From Crocodylus rhombifer (taxonomy: Eukaryota; Chordata; Crocodylia; Crocodylidae), in the NCBI GenBank assembly GCA_038503035.1, contig JAVSML010024591.1:1-64000 (forward strand): 64,000 bases of DNA, read 5' to 3'. Within the stretch, counting starts at the first letter, position 1. Each line of letters opens with the position of its first letter. The translations under genes and the position numbers were made by a program. Below the pieces are notes generated by a model. The model saw only the letters and a list, made by a program, of their open reading frames with translations. It made no database searches and was not told the DNA's origin. Shown here one piece after another: positions 1-12,058 of the stretch.

Positions 1-864
1 TACTCTTTGCATACTGCATGTCCTCAGGCACAACATTTCAGGGAAACGTGACCAGAGTTTAGTCACAGCTTGAATTAGATCCAGTCAGGTGCATACAAAA
101 GGGACTTTGTTGTTTGTTTGTTGCACATACATACACGAGCTGTTAATTTTTTTATTGCTTGTAAACTTTTCCTGTCTCAAATCTGTGGCAAAAGCTGGAC
201 TACCATGCTTATGGATATTTACCAGATGGGAAAAATATGGTTGATTGAAGTGTCTGTTTCCATGTTGTTTCAGTGTTGTGACACATCTTCAGAATGGGTA
301 ACATGAATGGCAGAGAAATAACAGCAGTGAGTACTGATGACTTTATGCATCATGTTTATATGCCTGAAGCTGACTAGGGTCTGGGTTTTGTAAACCTCCC
401 AGAGCTCTTGAATTTGATTCATTTCAGGTTTAGCTACAGACATGGGGAAAAAAAATCAGTTCCTATTTGACAATCCTACATGCCAAATAAGAAAGGGGTC
501 AGGCATGCCTCAAACAGGGATTTCATTTGAGTTTATTAGTACTGCTATTCTACAGTATGTACAGTTCTATTTATTCCTATTAGTATCATATTTCCTCTGA
601 CTACTCCACAGAGGAAAGATGGTTTTACAATTAACTCAGGAAATTCAGCCTGAATTCCCAGATCCGCTATAGACTCTCTGTGTTTCTTTGTATCATTTAG
701 GGCTAGGGCGCAGGGCACTTAGCACATGTTTTATTTATATAGTGGGAAGCATTACTATGAGGTATTAAAAGTTAGAACATGTTCTGAGCAGTAACACAGT
801 AATGTTTAGTATGATCTCTACCATGATTGCTTACATGTACAGCTTGCTGCCTGTTGGTCCCAGA
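1..864. other. Intergenic sequence, no gene recognised
   Basis: AT-rich sequence with no splice-framed coding stretch. The piece near 760-850 (AGAACATGTTCTGAGCAGT...) is loosely similar to 15220-15310 and may be a shared old repeat. Confidence 0.5.
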
Positions 865-1187
865 TAGGGTGCCAACCCTCCGGGATTGCCCTGGACCCTC
901 CAAGAATTAGATATAAATCTCCAGGGCACTGCTGAGAATCACCTGGGAGATAAATGAAAGGGCGTTCATAAAAAGAAATATTAAATGTTGAATCCAGTTT
1001 AAACAGTAGTCTAGTGGGCTTTTAAATTGTAATAGTAATGTGCATTTGCCTTCCTGACGTAAAGTCTGCACTCTGTAATTTGTAACTGAAACATGCAAGC
1101 ATGCGGACATGTTGGCACTGTGTGTCGTGGGCACACTGGTGTTCCAGAAACCTCCCGGAATCAATTCAAACAAAGTTGGCAACCCTA
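865..1187. mobile_element. Short hAT-type non-autonomous DNA transposon with 8-bp duplication
   Basis: The element begins TAGGGTGCCAACCCTCC and ends with the inverted counterpart (GTTGGCAACCCTA). It is flanked by GTCCCAGA (857-864) and GTCTCAGA (1188-1195), a 7/8 target-site duplication as expected for hAT. At 323 bp it is too short to encode a transposase, so it is a MITE mobilised in trans. I recall this TAGGGTTGCCAACC type as common in turtles and crocodilians. Confidence 0.8.
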
Positions 1188-1579
1188 GTCTCAGACCAGG
1201 CACTGTGCTGGGACCAGTTCAAGACTCTGGTGCAGTGCAGTGACAAATAGCCAGACCCAGCACCACATTTGAACGGACTCCAGTGCCATGCCGAAGCTCG
1301 GACTGACAATGGAGCCTCGAGCTGTGACGACGGCACAAAAAGAGGGGTCCCAGGCTGATGTCATGGCTGGGTGAGGACTGCAAACTGCTCTATTGTCTCC
1401 GTGAAGCGATCTAACAATAACTGAACATGTACTGGGTAATACAACCTGGAGATACCCCTTGTGCAAAAAAACCTAACTTTGCTGTGATATGAGTGCACTT
1501 AGCACATGTTTTACTGCCTTGACCACATGGACACTTGCGTTTTAATTGCAGTTAGCGTGTCCTAATTGTAACGTGCAAC

Positions 1580-1760
1580 AAGGCCCTTGATCTCTCTCTC
1601 TGCTTAATCTTCCCAGTTGTAACATGGGAATGATACTACTTCCTTCTAGTCATCCTTTGTCTTGCCTATTTTGACTGTGGAGTCCTTGCAGTGAGATCAT
1701 CTATTATTTCAGAACACCTCTTACTATGGTCTTGTCCACACTGGTACAAAGTTTAGCCAG
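1580..1760 (+). repeat. MIR/L2-like SINE 3' portion
   Basis: The stretch with CTCTCTCTGCTTAATCTTCC, then TGTAACATGGGAATGATACT, then TGTCTTGCCTATTTTGACTG resembles the conserved tail of amniote MIR-like SINEs (the counterpart of 'cctcagtttccccatctgtaa' and 'gtcttgtctatttagactgt'). No tRNA-like head was found upstream, so it is a decayed fragment. Confidence 0.5.
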
Positions 1761-4700
1761 CATAGCTATGTCTAGTAGGGGATGTAATCATTTTCTGGAC
1801 TGGATGTAGCTATGTCAGAAAAAGAGGGTTCTTGGCTTAATTGATATAGCTTGGGACAGTGTAATTACACTGGCAGAAAGCCACTTCCCAACAGCATATG
1901 CAGCTTCTCTGTTATGGGAGTCTATGCTGAGTTAGCTATAGCATGCATATGTAGCCAGGTGTAGATCCGGGAAGCTGGGGTGGGGTCAAGGCAGTGGTGC
2001 AGTTGCATCTCCCTCCTCGCTTTGATTCCTGTTCCATGCAGAGTTTGATTCCTGTTCATGCTGGCACTGGCAGCAGAATTTCTATTCAGGCAGCAGCGAG
2101 GTGGGGGAAGTCACTTGACTTCATGGCTTATTATAATTTACCTTATTCCTTCTAAACTCTTCATTCTACAGGTGTTAGCAACCCTCTCTCCTTTTTAATA
2201 GTCTTAATGTTCCACTAATCAAGTTACTCTTTCTTCTGCAATTCTCCTGTATGTTAGCTCCTCCTGGAAATATTTCACATCCCTGCAGACTGTTTTTAAT
2301 TCTAGTTATAAACATGAACTCAGGTGTGGAAATCACTTTCAGTGAAGGCTAGATTTTATTTTAGGAATCTAAAAAAGAGGTGTCCATTTGGTTCTAATGA
2401 CTTGAGGACTAATGAAATATCTTTTGATTTTTTTTTGCTTGGGTGTTGTTCATGTGTTTTATATATACATAATATATATGATACAGCACATTTATATTTG
2501 CTTTTGTTCCAATCTTAAACTGAATAATATAGCTTTAGGCCACTAGCTTTTTAGTAAACTGTTTAGTTTCTTCTTAATTTGATGAAAGTATGCATTGTGT
2601 TATATGTGATGATACACCACATTATCTACACCCCTCTTTTCAAAATCCTAAAGCTGCCCATGTATGTAGCACCTTGGTCTCTGGGGTTCTAATATTTGTG
2701 GAGGCCCCTAAGAGCTACTGCAATAGATGTGAAAGTCATGAGTATGACAAGATGAAATTTTTGATCTTTTCATTATCCAGACCTCTATATCCCATCTAAA
2801 ATATTATATTGCTGGAATCTGTGCATATTTGTTCACATTATAACCTTCAGGAACAGGTGGACAGATTGCATGGCAATGGAATGGACAAGTTTAATGGAGG
2901 GTGGTTGGGCCCATGGTTATTGCATGGTGGTAATGTATCTTTCTTTCATCAGAGAGAAGTAGGAGTCCTAGTAACTGTATAAAACAATAGCCATTTGGGA
3001 TGTGAAACAATACACAACAATCTTTCCAAAACCATACCACATTTTGTAGGACTCCTTGTCCAGACTTCTTGTGATGTTTTGAGTCCCTGAGGTAACAGAA
3101 TTCCCTAACAGCTGCAATAGAGCATGCTGGGATGTCAAAGTAGAGTTGGAGATAATTGGCCATAACTTCAAGTGCTTTTAATGGAAGTCTTATCACCAGT
3201 TGTGCTGATGCCTTTTCCTTTTGTGTTACCCAACTGTCCCTGTTATTCCATGTCTGCTAGACAGTCCTTTCCTTCTTCCTTGATCATCTAGCCTTGTAGG
3301 CCTCAGATTTCCCTTTAATTCCTATCATTTATACATTCCTATAATTTATCCATGACATTGTGCCACCTGCCCTTCCCCCTATCTTGCAACACAGCAGATA
3401 CCAAGATAGAAGCTTCTATGACATCCCTTCCATTTGTTTTCTACCTGCTGCAGGGCTAACATTAGAGCAGTCACTTGTCTATGGTCCCTTCCTCAGTGAT
3501 CTCTAGCTTTCTTCACAGCTTAAATCAGGGCAAAGACTTCAGTGAGGTCCCTAGTTTATTCAGCTCTTGCTTTTTTTATATGCTATTGTCAGGACAGAGG
3601 CCTCTGGGAAGTGGTTGCATCACCAACCTCTGCTCTGACAAGCTGGTGTCAGGGCACTGATCTCCATACCTCAAAAAATCATAGCCTGCAGTAGGGGGGT
3701 CACAAAGGGGCACACTTGAGTTTGATAAGAGTTGAGTTGAATTTGCTTTCTTATACTAATACCTCACTTTCAGTGATGTGGTCTAAAGAAGTGGCTGGAG
3801 TGCTTGACCCAGGAGAGATTCAGATGGACAGGCCCAGTAATAGATACTGCAAAGGAAGAAACAGAGTAATGCTTAAAGGAAGGGCTAAAATAATCAACCC
3901 TGATATTAATGTGAGATGGCTGATCAAACATGAGAAATGACCAGAAAATGGCTTTAAAACATCCATTCAGGGGAAAGCATCTTCCTGCTTAATTCTGGTG
4001 ATTATGCCCCTGAACAGAAATTTGTAGACAATGATCTGTGAGTTGCTGAAAAAGCCATCCAAGAATGCAGAGGGGAAGGATGACAAGGAGGCAATTTGCT
4101 GAAACAATGAAAATAAATGAAAAAAGATGAGAGGCCTGCTTTGGAACATCCATCCTAAGCTTGTGATTTATGGGTGTTCCACACACTGTTTTAGAAGGAG
4201 GCAAAGCCAGGCCCAATTTTAGCACAAACCACGGAAGTTGGAAATTCTTCTCCAACAATTGGCCACCACGTGACTAAGAAAGAAGAGCACTCTGGTATCA
4301 CAATAACACTGTGTGACACTCTTGGGAATCTTGTGGCCCAGATTTTTATCCTGTACCAAGCAAATCTCAGGCTTCTACTGGGGCATTGGGAAGGTCATTA
4401 TGAAATCTGGATGGCACTCTGATTCTTGGTACTGAACTGCTGTGGCCCTAGGTTTACATTAGAGATGCCCCTGAACTAGAGGCCTTCTTGCCTCTCTTCT
4501 CTCCCTGTCTTTGCCTGCTTTGCACACAATAGCATAAGAGCAGGTGGGTGGATAAGGCCCAAGCCCCAGACACTGCCTAAGAAGGGGACACCTGAGTGGA
4601 GGCAGGAGGCATCTCCCCATCCCTCCACATATTCTGCACCTTCCCTGCAGCAGCTTTGGTACCCAGGGCAGGAGAACAGCTGCCAGGAAGAACTGCTCTT

Positions 4701-5575
4701 CCATGGGAAGCTGCTGCTGCAGATGCCAGTATGGCCAGAAGCCAGAAGGTTAACCCCCATACCTGCTTATTCACTGCTGTATTCTTGCTTTTAAACTCCA
4801 CATACATTCTTGTGGCGTTAATGGGCTCAGGAGGAATTTGTCCTGGGCAGGTTATACCTCTGCCTCCATAACTATAGAAAAACCACAGGGTTATAACTCA
4901 GAGGCCTAATGCCCATTGATTTTAGTAGGAATTAAGGCCTGGTCCAGATATTACGCTTAGTGCATGATACAAGAGCAGGAAGTGTTTTACTGCCATAAGT
5001 GAACAAACAGTCAAGGCCCACAGAGTGCTATAAAAATGGTGGATCTCATGCTAAGATAAGCCTGGATGGTTGTGATAGCCAAGTACAGCATTGTAGATTA
5101 TAGCATTCTATCAAACATCCATTGTGACTCACGGTATGTCACATTCTGTCAGCATCCCATGGGGCTTTGACTGTCTAATTGTATTATGCTTTTCAAACAC
5201 AGCTCCAGAGTCTCTAGTGTAGACAGGAACCCCAACTCCTATTACTATAAAAATATATTTGAACATGCCCAAATGTATATCAGCACACCTATACATACTA
5301 ATATGTAGTATCACTGTTTTCCAACTTGCCTGGGGAAACTGAATATAAGTGTAAAATGTAGATTGTGAGAAGCATTTACACCGCCTATGCTCAATATATG
5401 ATGCAGGACCAGAAACCAATGAGTTCAGCTTACAAATATGAAGACCTGGAAACCTTGGATACCTTCAGGAGTCCATAAAGAAACAGATTTTTTTTTCTGT
5501 TCTCATGCCTTAAGGCCAATCTCTAACAATTCTTATCACTCTAGAAATGGTCTGGATACATGTAATGGTTTGAGG
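1761..5575. other. Intergenic sequence, no gene recognised
   Basis: About 3.8 kb without a credible exon; open frames are short and lack splice context or conserved protein character. Section 4940-5060 starts like a DNA transposon end (GGTCCAGATATTACGC) but I found no partner. Confidence 0.45.
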
Positions 5576-5686
5576 CAGCATTCCCTGTAAGCTGTGTGGC
5601 ATGTGTGGCCATGAAGGCATGCCTGGCAGCGCCACATGAGCATGCTTGCATGGCCATGCATGGCTCACAGCTTAGAGGGAATACTG
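5576..5686. mobile_element. 111-bp hAT-type MITE with perfect 8-bp target duplication
   Basis: The ends are CAGCATTCCCTGTAAGCTG and, inverted, CAGTATTCCCTCTAAGCTG (two mismatches). Both sides carry GTTTGAGG (5568-5575 and 5687-5694), an exact 8-bp duplication. The interior has alternating CATG-rich sequence that can itself fold back. The CAG start and 8-bp duplication place it with hAT elements. Confidence 0.9.
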
Positions 5687-5902
5687 GTTTGAGGTGCGAG
5701 TCCCATAGAGTGATACATAGGCCAGCTGGCTCTGGGAATTCTTTTTTGTCAAGCTGCCACATTGTTTGTTAGTTACCATTTTACAGTAGTCACTTTTCCT
5801 GGCTATATGAATAATAATATTTAATGGCCTTGCTGGTCTTAATGTAGTGTTGTTTTTCTAGAGCCACTCAGCAATCATATGAAAACCCTCTGGTACAAAG
5901 TA

Positions 5903-6365
5903 GGCACATCTACACATACACTTTAATGCATATTAGCCCATTTTAATGAATATTAAAGCATCACAAAAACATGCTCTTTAGCTAATGTGCATTAAAATAG
6001 ACTAAAGCACATTTTCTAGTACCTCACAATGGAGAGTGCATCTACATGTGTGCTTTAATACGCATTAGCCTATTTTAATGTGCATTAAAGTGGCCCTTAA
6101 AAAACATGCTATTTAGTTAACGAACATTAAGCATCACTTAAAAACCATGCACATTAAGACATTTTTCCTAATACTTCACAGTGGAGGGCAGCTATAGATA
6201 AGCATGGAGGCTGCTCTGACATATTGGAATTCCAGCACATCGGAGCAGACTTGATTAAATGAGTCTGCTGGAGCATGACAATTGCCACTCTTTAACAGCC
6301 TCCTGCATCTCATATATCAGCATTCCCACAATTAAAAATGGCAGTGGGGATGCTAGAAATAAAGT
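5903..6365. mobile_element. TIR element of the 'GGCACATCTACAC' family with internal tandem duplication
   Basis: It begins GGCACATCTACACATAC after a TA. A second, diverged copy of the same start (GTGCATCTACATGTGTGC) occurs at 6034, so the first 130 bp or so is duplicated. Both units are built from palindromic variants of TTAATGNNCATTA. The right part (6200-6365) matches the right part of the element at 23352-24950, showing family membership. The right end is not sharply defined because CR1 sequence begins close by. Confidence 0.6.
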
Positions 6366-6374
6366 TCGTTCTCC

Positions 6375-8453
6375 AGGTTTTGCCCCCTGACTCCATCACA
6401 AAGCACCCCATAGATCTGATGCAGAACCCCCTGTGCAGAGACTAGGCTTGAGTCTTAAACTAGGCTCATTGCGGGGAGGGGAAGACAAGGGTGGAGGAAG
6501 CCTTGGACCACTAAACCAAGCATCACCCACAAGAACAGCCCAGCCTAGACCAACGACGAGTAGAATAAATACCCAGGTAAGCAACAGGGGCCCAGGTAGT
6601 ACTGGGATTATGGGGGCAGTGCATGCATCTTCAGGAGGCCTCAAATGTCTCTACACTAATGCTCAGAGTATGGGGAACAAGCAGAAGGAACTTAACTCCC
6701 TGCTAGCTAACACCAATCCAGACACAGTGGGGCTCACCGAAACATGGTGGGACCCAACGCATGACTAGATGGTGAATATCAAGGGCTATAGGCTGCACAG
6801 GAGGGATAGAAAAGGGAGGAAAGGTGGGGGGTGTGGCGCTCTATGTCAAGGAGAAAGACAGATCCTCAGTGAGTAGCATTGGGTCAGAGGAGGGGCACAC
6901 TGAAGTGCTCTGGGTTAGAATACAAGGAAGTCAAGGGGAAAGGGACTTAACAGTGGCAGTCTACTACAGACCACTCAACCAAGGGGAAGAGCTAGACCGG
7001 GAATTCTTAAGTCAGCTCATGGAGGTAGTTAGGTCAAAGGACGTGGTCATCATGGGTGACCTAAACTTTCCAGACATCTGCTGGGAAGAGCAGTCAACCA
7101 AGTCTGACCGCTCACGTAGGTTCCTAGCTGAGATACAGGACCTCCATCTAACCCAGGAGGTCCACAGCCCCACCAGGAGAGACACCTTGCTGGATCTGGT
7201 CCTGGCCACAGGCAACGGTCTGGTTGCCTGTCTATAGGTGCTTGACCGCCTGGGCAACAGTGATCATTGCCTGCTGGGATTCACCATCCAGCACAAGGTG
7301 GCAAAGGCCTGCAGCAAGGCAGCAGTCTTGGACTTGAGGAGGGCAGATTTCAATGAGATAAGGAGAATAATTGGAGAGGTACTGAGATCCCAGAGGGGAG
7401 GGGAGGGGAGTTGGGTGTCCAAGAAGAATGGTCGTTCCTTAAGGAGATGATCCTCCAAGCCCAAAGGGAAGTACTCCCAACATGGATCAAAGGGGGCAAG
7501 AGGGTGCAAAAAACCCCATGGCTCACCAAAAGCATCCAGGAACATCTCCTAGCTAAAAAGGAGGCATATACCCAATGGAAGAGAGAGACGATCACCAGGG
7601 AGGACTATACCTCTGTTGCTCGGGACGGTAGGGGGGCAGCCAGGAAGGCCAAGGCAGAGATGGAACTGGGACTAGCTACCCAGAACAAGTACAACAAGAA
7701 GTCCTTTTTAAATACATAGGAGGTAAAAAGAAGGTAACGGGTAATGGCCTCTGCAGGTAACGGCCTCGCAGGACATGCTAGGAAATCTGGTTGTGGCACC
7801 AGACAGCAAAGCTAACCTACACATGACAGTCAGGAAGTCCATCTGTACCTTGTCATGCATTCACAGATGCATCTCAAGCAGGTCCAAGGAAGTGATCCTC
7901 CCACTCCATGTGACACTGGTCAGGCCACAGTTGGAGTACTGCATCCAGTTCTGGGTGCTGCACTTTAGAAGGGATGTGGACAACTTGGAGAGGGTCCAGA
8001 GGAGGGCCACCCACATGATCAGGCGTCAGCAGGGCAGGGCCTACAAGGAGAGGCTATGGGACCTGAACCTGTTCAGCCTCCACAAGAGAAGGCTGAGGGG
8101 GGATCTAGTGGCCGTTTACAAACTAGTCAGGGGGACCAGCAGGCATTGGGAGAGTCTCTGTTCCCCTGAGCACTACCAGGAGTGACCAGAAATAATGGTC
8201 ACAAGCTGGCAGAGGGTAGATTCAGGCTAGACATCAGGAGGTGCTACTTCACTGTCAGGGCGGCTAGGATCTGGAACCAATTTCCAAGAGAAGTGACGCT
8301 GGCTCCTACCCTGGGGGTCTTTAAAAAGAGGCTGGATGAACACCTTGCTGGGGTCATTTGACCGCAGTACTCTTTCCTGCCGTGGCAGGGGGTCAGACTT
8401 GATGATCAGCTCAGGTCCCTTCCCACCCTACCAACTATGAAACTAAGAAACCA
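6375..8453 (+). mobile_element. CR1 LINE, internally deleted (endonuclease plus 3' end, RT core missing)
   Basis: Plus-strand ORF2 remnants begin near 6630 with GGLKCLYTNAQSMGNKQKE, followed by apurinic-type endonuclease motifs: a start region with TETWW, GGGVALYVKE, then GDLNFPDICWEEQ near 7054 and NSDHCLL near 7255. Several stops and frame changes break the frame (for example at 6764 and 7237). Near 7735-7790 the sequence jumps from the linker after the endonuclease to the thumb/C-terminal part (IHRCISSRSKEVILPL, then RRDVDNLERVQRRAT), so the reverse transcriptase palm, including FADD, is gone. It ends with the CR1 tail (TATGAAACTAAGAAACC) at 8453. Non-functional. Confidence 0.9.
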
Positions 8454-9779
8454 ATTTATGTGTAATGTCTGTCCCTAGCCCTGGGCAGTGACCCAGACAC
8501 ACCGAGGGTTCTATGGTGAGTCCTATGTCTGCACCCTTCCCCTGCCTGGGGCCATGAACCAAGCAGCTGCTCTCCACACGGCACAGTAGAGACCATGGGT
8601 CCCAGCCATGCTGCAGGTGGGCAGCACCTGCAGTGGGACAAAGAAGTATTACCAGGGAGCAGGGTCCCTCTGCAGGCATTGCACTGGGCAATTGCTTTAC
8701 TCCCAAACAAGCATCTGGGGACTCTGCTTCCTGCATCAACTCAGCCCATCCCTAAGGTGGGCAGGGACTGACTACTCCGGGGAATGCTGCTGGTGCTCTT
8801 AGAATGCCCCCTTCTCCCATTCTCCTCTTTCAGGAGAGGCATTTTGGCCCCACATCCCTGATGACCCAGGGCTATGCTCCCACCATTCCCATAGTGGAAG
8901 TCAGCCAGGCCGGGAAGGATGAGATTTACCTGTTCTCCCAGGGAAGCCCCAGCCAATATGAAATGTTCTTGGTTCTCTCAACATGTTCCTCTGGAAGCAT
9001 CTTGATAGGTAAAGGAGCCATCTGCTCTGGCGACATGCTGGGGAAGCTTGGATTGCCATTTAATGTAAGAATCCACCTGAAGTTGTGCCTGTGGTTCTGC
9101 CATGATGAGCTGACATCCTGGGAAGAGTTTGTGAGGTGTCAGGGGGAGGGTTGCTTTGGTTTTATGGCTTGGGGTGAGGGCGTCTGTTTTCAGGCTGGCA
9201 TGGGGCCGTGATTGCAAGAGGGAGACTGGGGTTTGCCCTGAGAGGACATTACAGCAAGTGCCTGTACTATGAGAATCAGAATCAGCTGGTGCCCATTGGA
9301 CTTCACCCACAGCATAGATCAGAGGGGAGTGGGGGAAGTACTGATGAGCTGCTTGCCAGCATGTTCAGGTGTACAACCCTGGAGTGACCCTGCCCGTGAG
9401 AGCCAAGTGGCTGAAATAACAGTTCCCACACGGGACTCCTTCCATCACATGTGTGCCTTTCCTGGACTTGGAGGGAGGGAGGGCTGGGGGAGTGGGGGGT
9501 CTTATTCCTGCTATACCTGGACTGCAGCAGTTGTCATACATAGCTGCATGCTATCTCCTGTCCATGACCTTGGGGTGCTCTGTGCCAAAATTGTTTTTTA
9601 CCCTTTGTCCGCTGAGTTCAATAAACGCTATTGTTGCCTTTCTGTGAGTGCACTGGAGAGAGGAGGAGCTGTTTACACACAAGTGCTAGGAGTAGCTGTG
9701 CTAAGGTTCAAATCTTCCATGCAGTAAAGCATGGCCCTGAGAGAAAAGGAAAGGAAATGTCGATTAGATAGATTTATGT
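8454..9779. other. Intergenic sequence, no gene recognised
   Basis: About 1.3 kb of moderately GC-rich sequence. Open frames up to 152 codons exist (9269-9727, +) but their composition and lack of start/splice context look like chance. No repeat family was recognised. Confidence 0.45.
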
Positions 9780-10857
9780 TCCCATTGAATGGGACATAGC
9801 CTCTTAAGCACTTGAGACTGAGGGGATGGGGAAAGAAGAATTGGAAAGAAAATTGGCTGGACTGTTGGGCTGGGCTCAGAGAAGAGTAATCAATGGGTCG
9901 ATGTCTAGTTGGCAGCTGCTATCAAGTGGAGTGCCCCAGGGGTCAGTCCTGAGGCAGGTTTTGTTTAACATCTTCATCAATGACCTGGAAGATTGGATGG
10001 AGTGTACCCTCAACAGGTTTGCAGATGACACCAAGCTAAGGGGAGTAGTAGATACACTGAAAGATAGCACTAGGAATCAGAGAGACCTAAATAAATTGGC
10101 AGATTGGGCCAAAAAAAAATCTCATGAAGTTCAATAAGGACAAATAAAAAATCTTGCACCTAGGTTGAAACAATCCCATGTATTGATACAGGCTGAGGAT
10201 CAACTGGCTATGCAGCAGCTCTGCATCAGGGTTACAGTGGACAATAAGCTGAAAATGAGCCAACACTGTTCCCTTGTTGTGAGGAAGGCTAAGATACACT
10301 GTTCTGCATTAGTAGAAGTGTTGCCAGTAGATTAAGGGAAGAGATTATTCTCCTCTATTTGGCACTGGTAAGGCCACATCTGGAGTACTAGGTCCAGTTT
10401 TGAGCCCCCCTCTACAGAAAGGATGTGGGCAAGTTGGAGAGAGTCCAGTAGACAACAACAAAAATGTTAGGAGGCTGGGGCACATGACTTCTGAGGAGAG
10501 GCTGAGGGAACTGGGCTTATTTAGTCTGAAGAAGAGAAGACTGAGAGGCAATTTAATAGCAGCCTTCAACTAGCTGTAGGGTGGTTCCAAAAAGCACGGA
10601 GCTAGACTGTTCTTGGTGGTGGTAGATGCCGCAGCAAGGGAAATTTAAGTTAGATATTAGGAAAACTCTCTCATGAGGAGAGTAGTAAAACACTAAAATA
10701 AGTTACCCAGACAGACTGTAGAATCTCCATCCTTGGAGCTTTTTAAGACCTGGATAGACAAAGCATTGCCTGGGATGATGTATTTGGTTATGGTTGTACT
10801 TTGAGCAGAGGCTTGGACTAGAGGTCCCTTCTAATCCTAATTTTCTATGATTGTATG
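9780..10857 (+). mobile_element. Old CR1 LINE 3' half
   Basis: A short frame (9826-10137) carries RT motifs VPQGSVL and LFNIFINDLEDW, then NRFADDTKL; downstream sequence matches the CR1 C-terminus and 3'UTR through TTTTCTATGATTGTATG near 10857. It is more diverged than the copies at 22443 and 59823 and comes from a different CR1 subfamily (terminal repeats of the CTATGATT type). Multiple stops make it inactive. Confidence 0.85.
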
Positions 10858-10984
10858 TTTAAATCTCTGAAATACCAACACATAGACAACAAAATTCAGT
10901 ATGTCAGATTTAAAAGACCTGTACTTCTGTCAAGCCATTTCAGGTTCTTCAATATATTTGAACATATTGGCTAAGGACAAAAGT

Positions 10985-11225
10985 TACCCATTAACCTGTG
11001 TAAGTTATCAGAAACTGACTCAAATCTGTAATACAACAGAAGTTCAGTGCACATAAACTGCTTTCAAAATGCCCCAGACTGGTTTAAGATAAACCTGGAT
11101 GGACATAGTATCAGACTTAACTGATTTAGGTTAGTTCAGTTTATTGAACTTCTATCCCAGATCCCCTCCAGATTCAAGTTAACTCATAGTACCCCAGCAT
11201 CCCAGGGTGCTTTGCAGCTCCCCTG
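10985..11225. repeat. Unclassified interspersed repeat, copy A (pairs with 62791-63015)
   Basis: The segment with ATCAGAAACTGACTCAAAT, GCCCCAGACTGGTTTAAGAT, then CATCCCAGGGTGCTTTGCAG matches 62791-63015 piece by piece in the same orientation. It is probably a DNA transposon fragment; no protein is encoded and ends were not determined. Confidence 0.65.
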
Positions 11226-12058
11226 CAAACCCCTCCACAGAGAATGATAGCCTTGGCCCAAGCTGTCTGGCTCCAGCTGACCAGGGAGGTTTGCTTTAGT
11301 GTCTTCCAGCTTCTGGCCTGGGCCACTGCAGGCATGTGGCTCCCATTCTGGAATCAAAAGTGAATGTCTGTTCACTTGCTTATCAGTTCAATCTATGCAG
11401 CTTAGACTAACCTGGGTAGATTGAATTGATTCAGTCCTGGGCTTCTTGACTGTCTGCATTTAGCCATATAGAATAACTTGGTTGGAACTTTGTAACAGGG
11501 TAGATGCTGAAAAACAAGCAACTTGGTACCAGTGATTGACATCTAAAGACCAAAGAATAGCAGGCTGGGTTGCTTGTTAGTCTGGAAATTCAGTTTTTTG
11601 TGTATTGCTTGTAGAATCAAGTGTTTTTCATTTGGAAAGTGTGCAATATGCTTATGACCTGACTCACTGCATGTGTTTTCTCTTTCATAAATATAAAATA
11701 TATTCTTTTCCAGTCTGAGGAAAATCACAATGAACAGGGCAAGAAGCTCATGTATCATGTATAGTTTCTTCTTTGCTTTGTTTGCATTACATTTTCTATG
11801 GCTAGATTTGTGGACAGCATTTGTAATATATTGAAAATTGTCTGTAAAGACAGGACATGGCATAAAGGCAGTAAGTTACTTCTGTAACAAGATATGCCAC
11901 CTTATAGTGCAATTCACTACCAGTTATTTTTTCCACTATTAGGATCTAGCATGGCATATAGTGCTTTACCCACTATGAAGACTAAGGAACCTAGAGGAGG
12001 AAACACATTCAGCCTCTTGACTTTGACCAGATGTAACTGTCCAGGGACTGTTCTAACT
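11226..12058. other. Intergenic sequence, no gene recognised
   Basis: AT-rich, no coding or repeat signature beyond the neighbouring repeat. Confidence 0.45.

Noticed and set aside
9269..9727. 152-codon plus-strand frame
   Set aside because: Mixed composition, no conserved motif, no splice acceptor matching the frame; likely chance.
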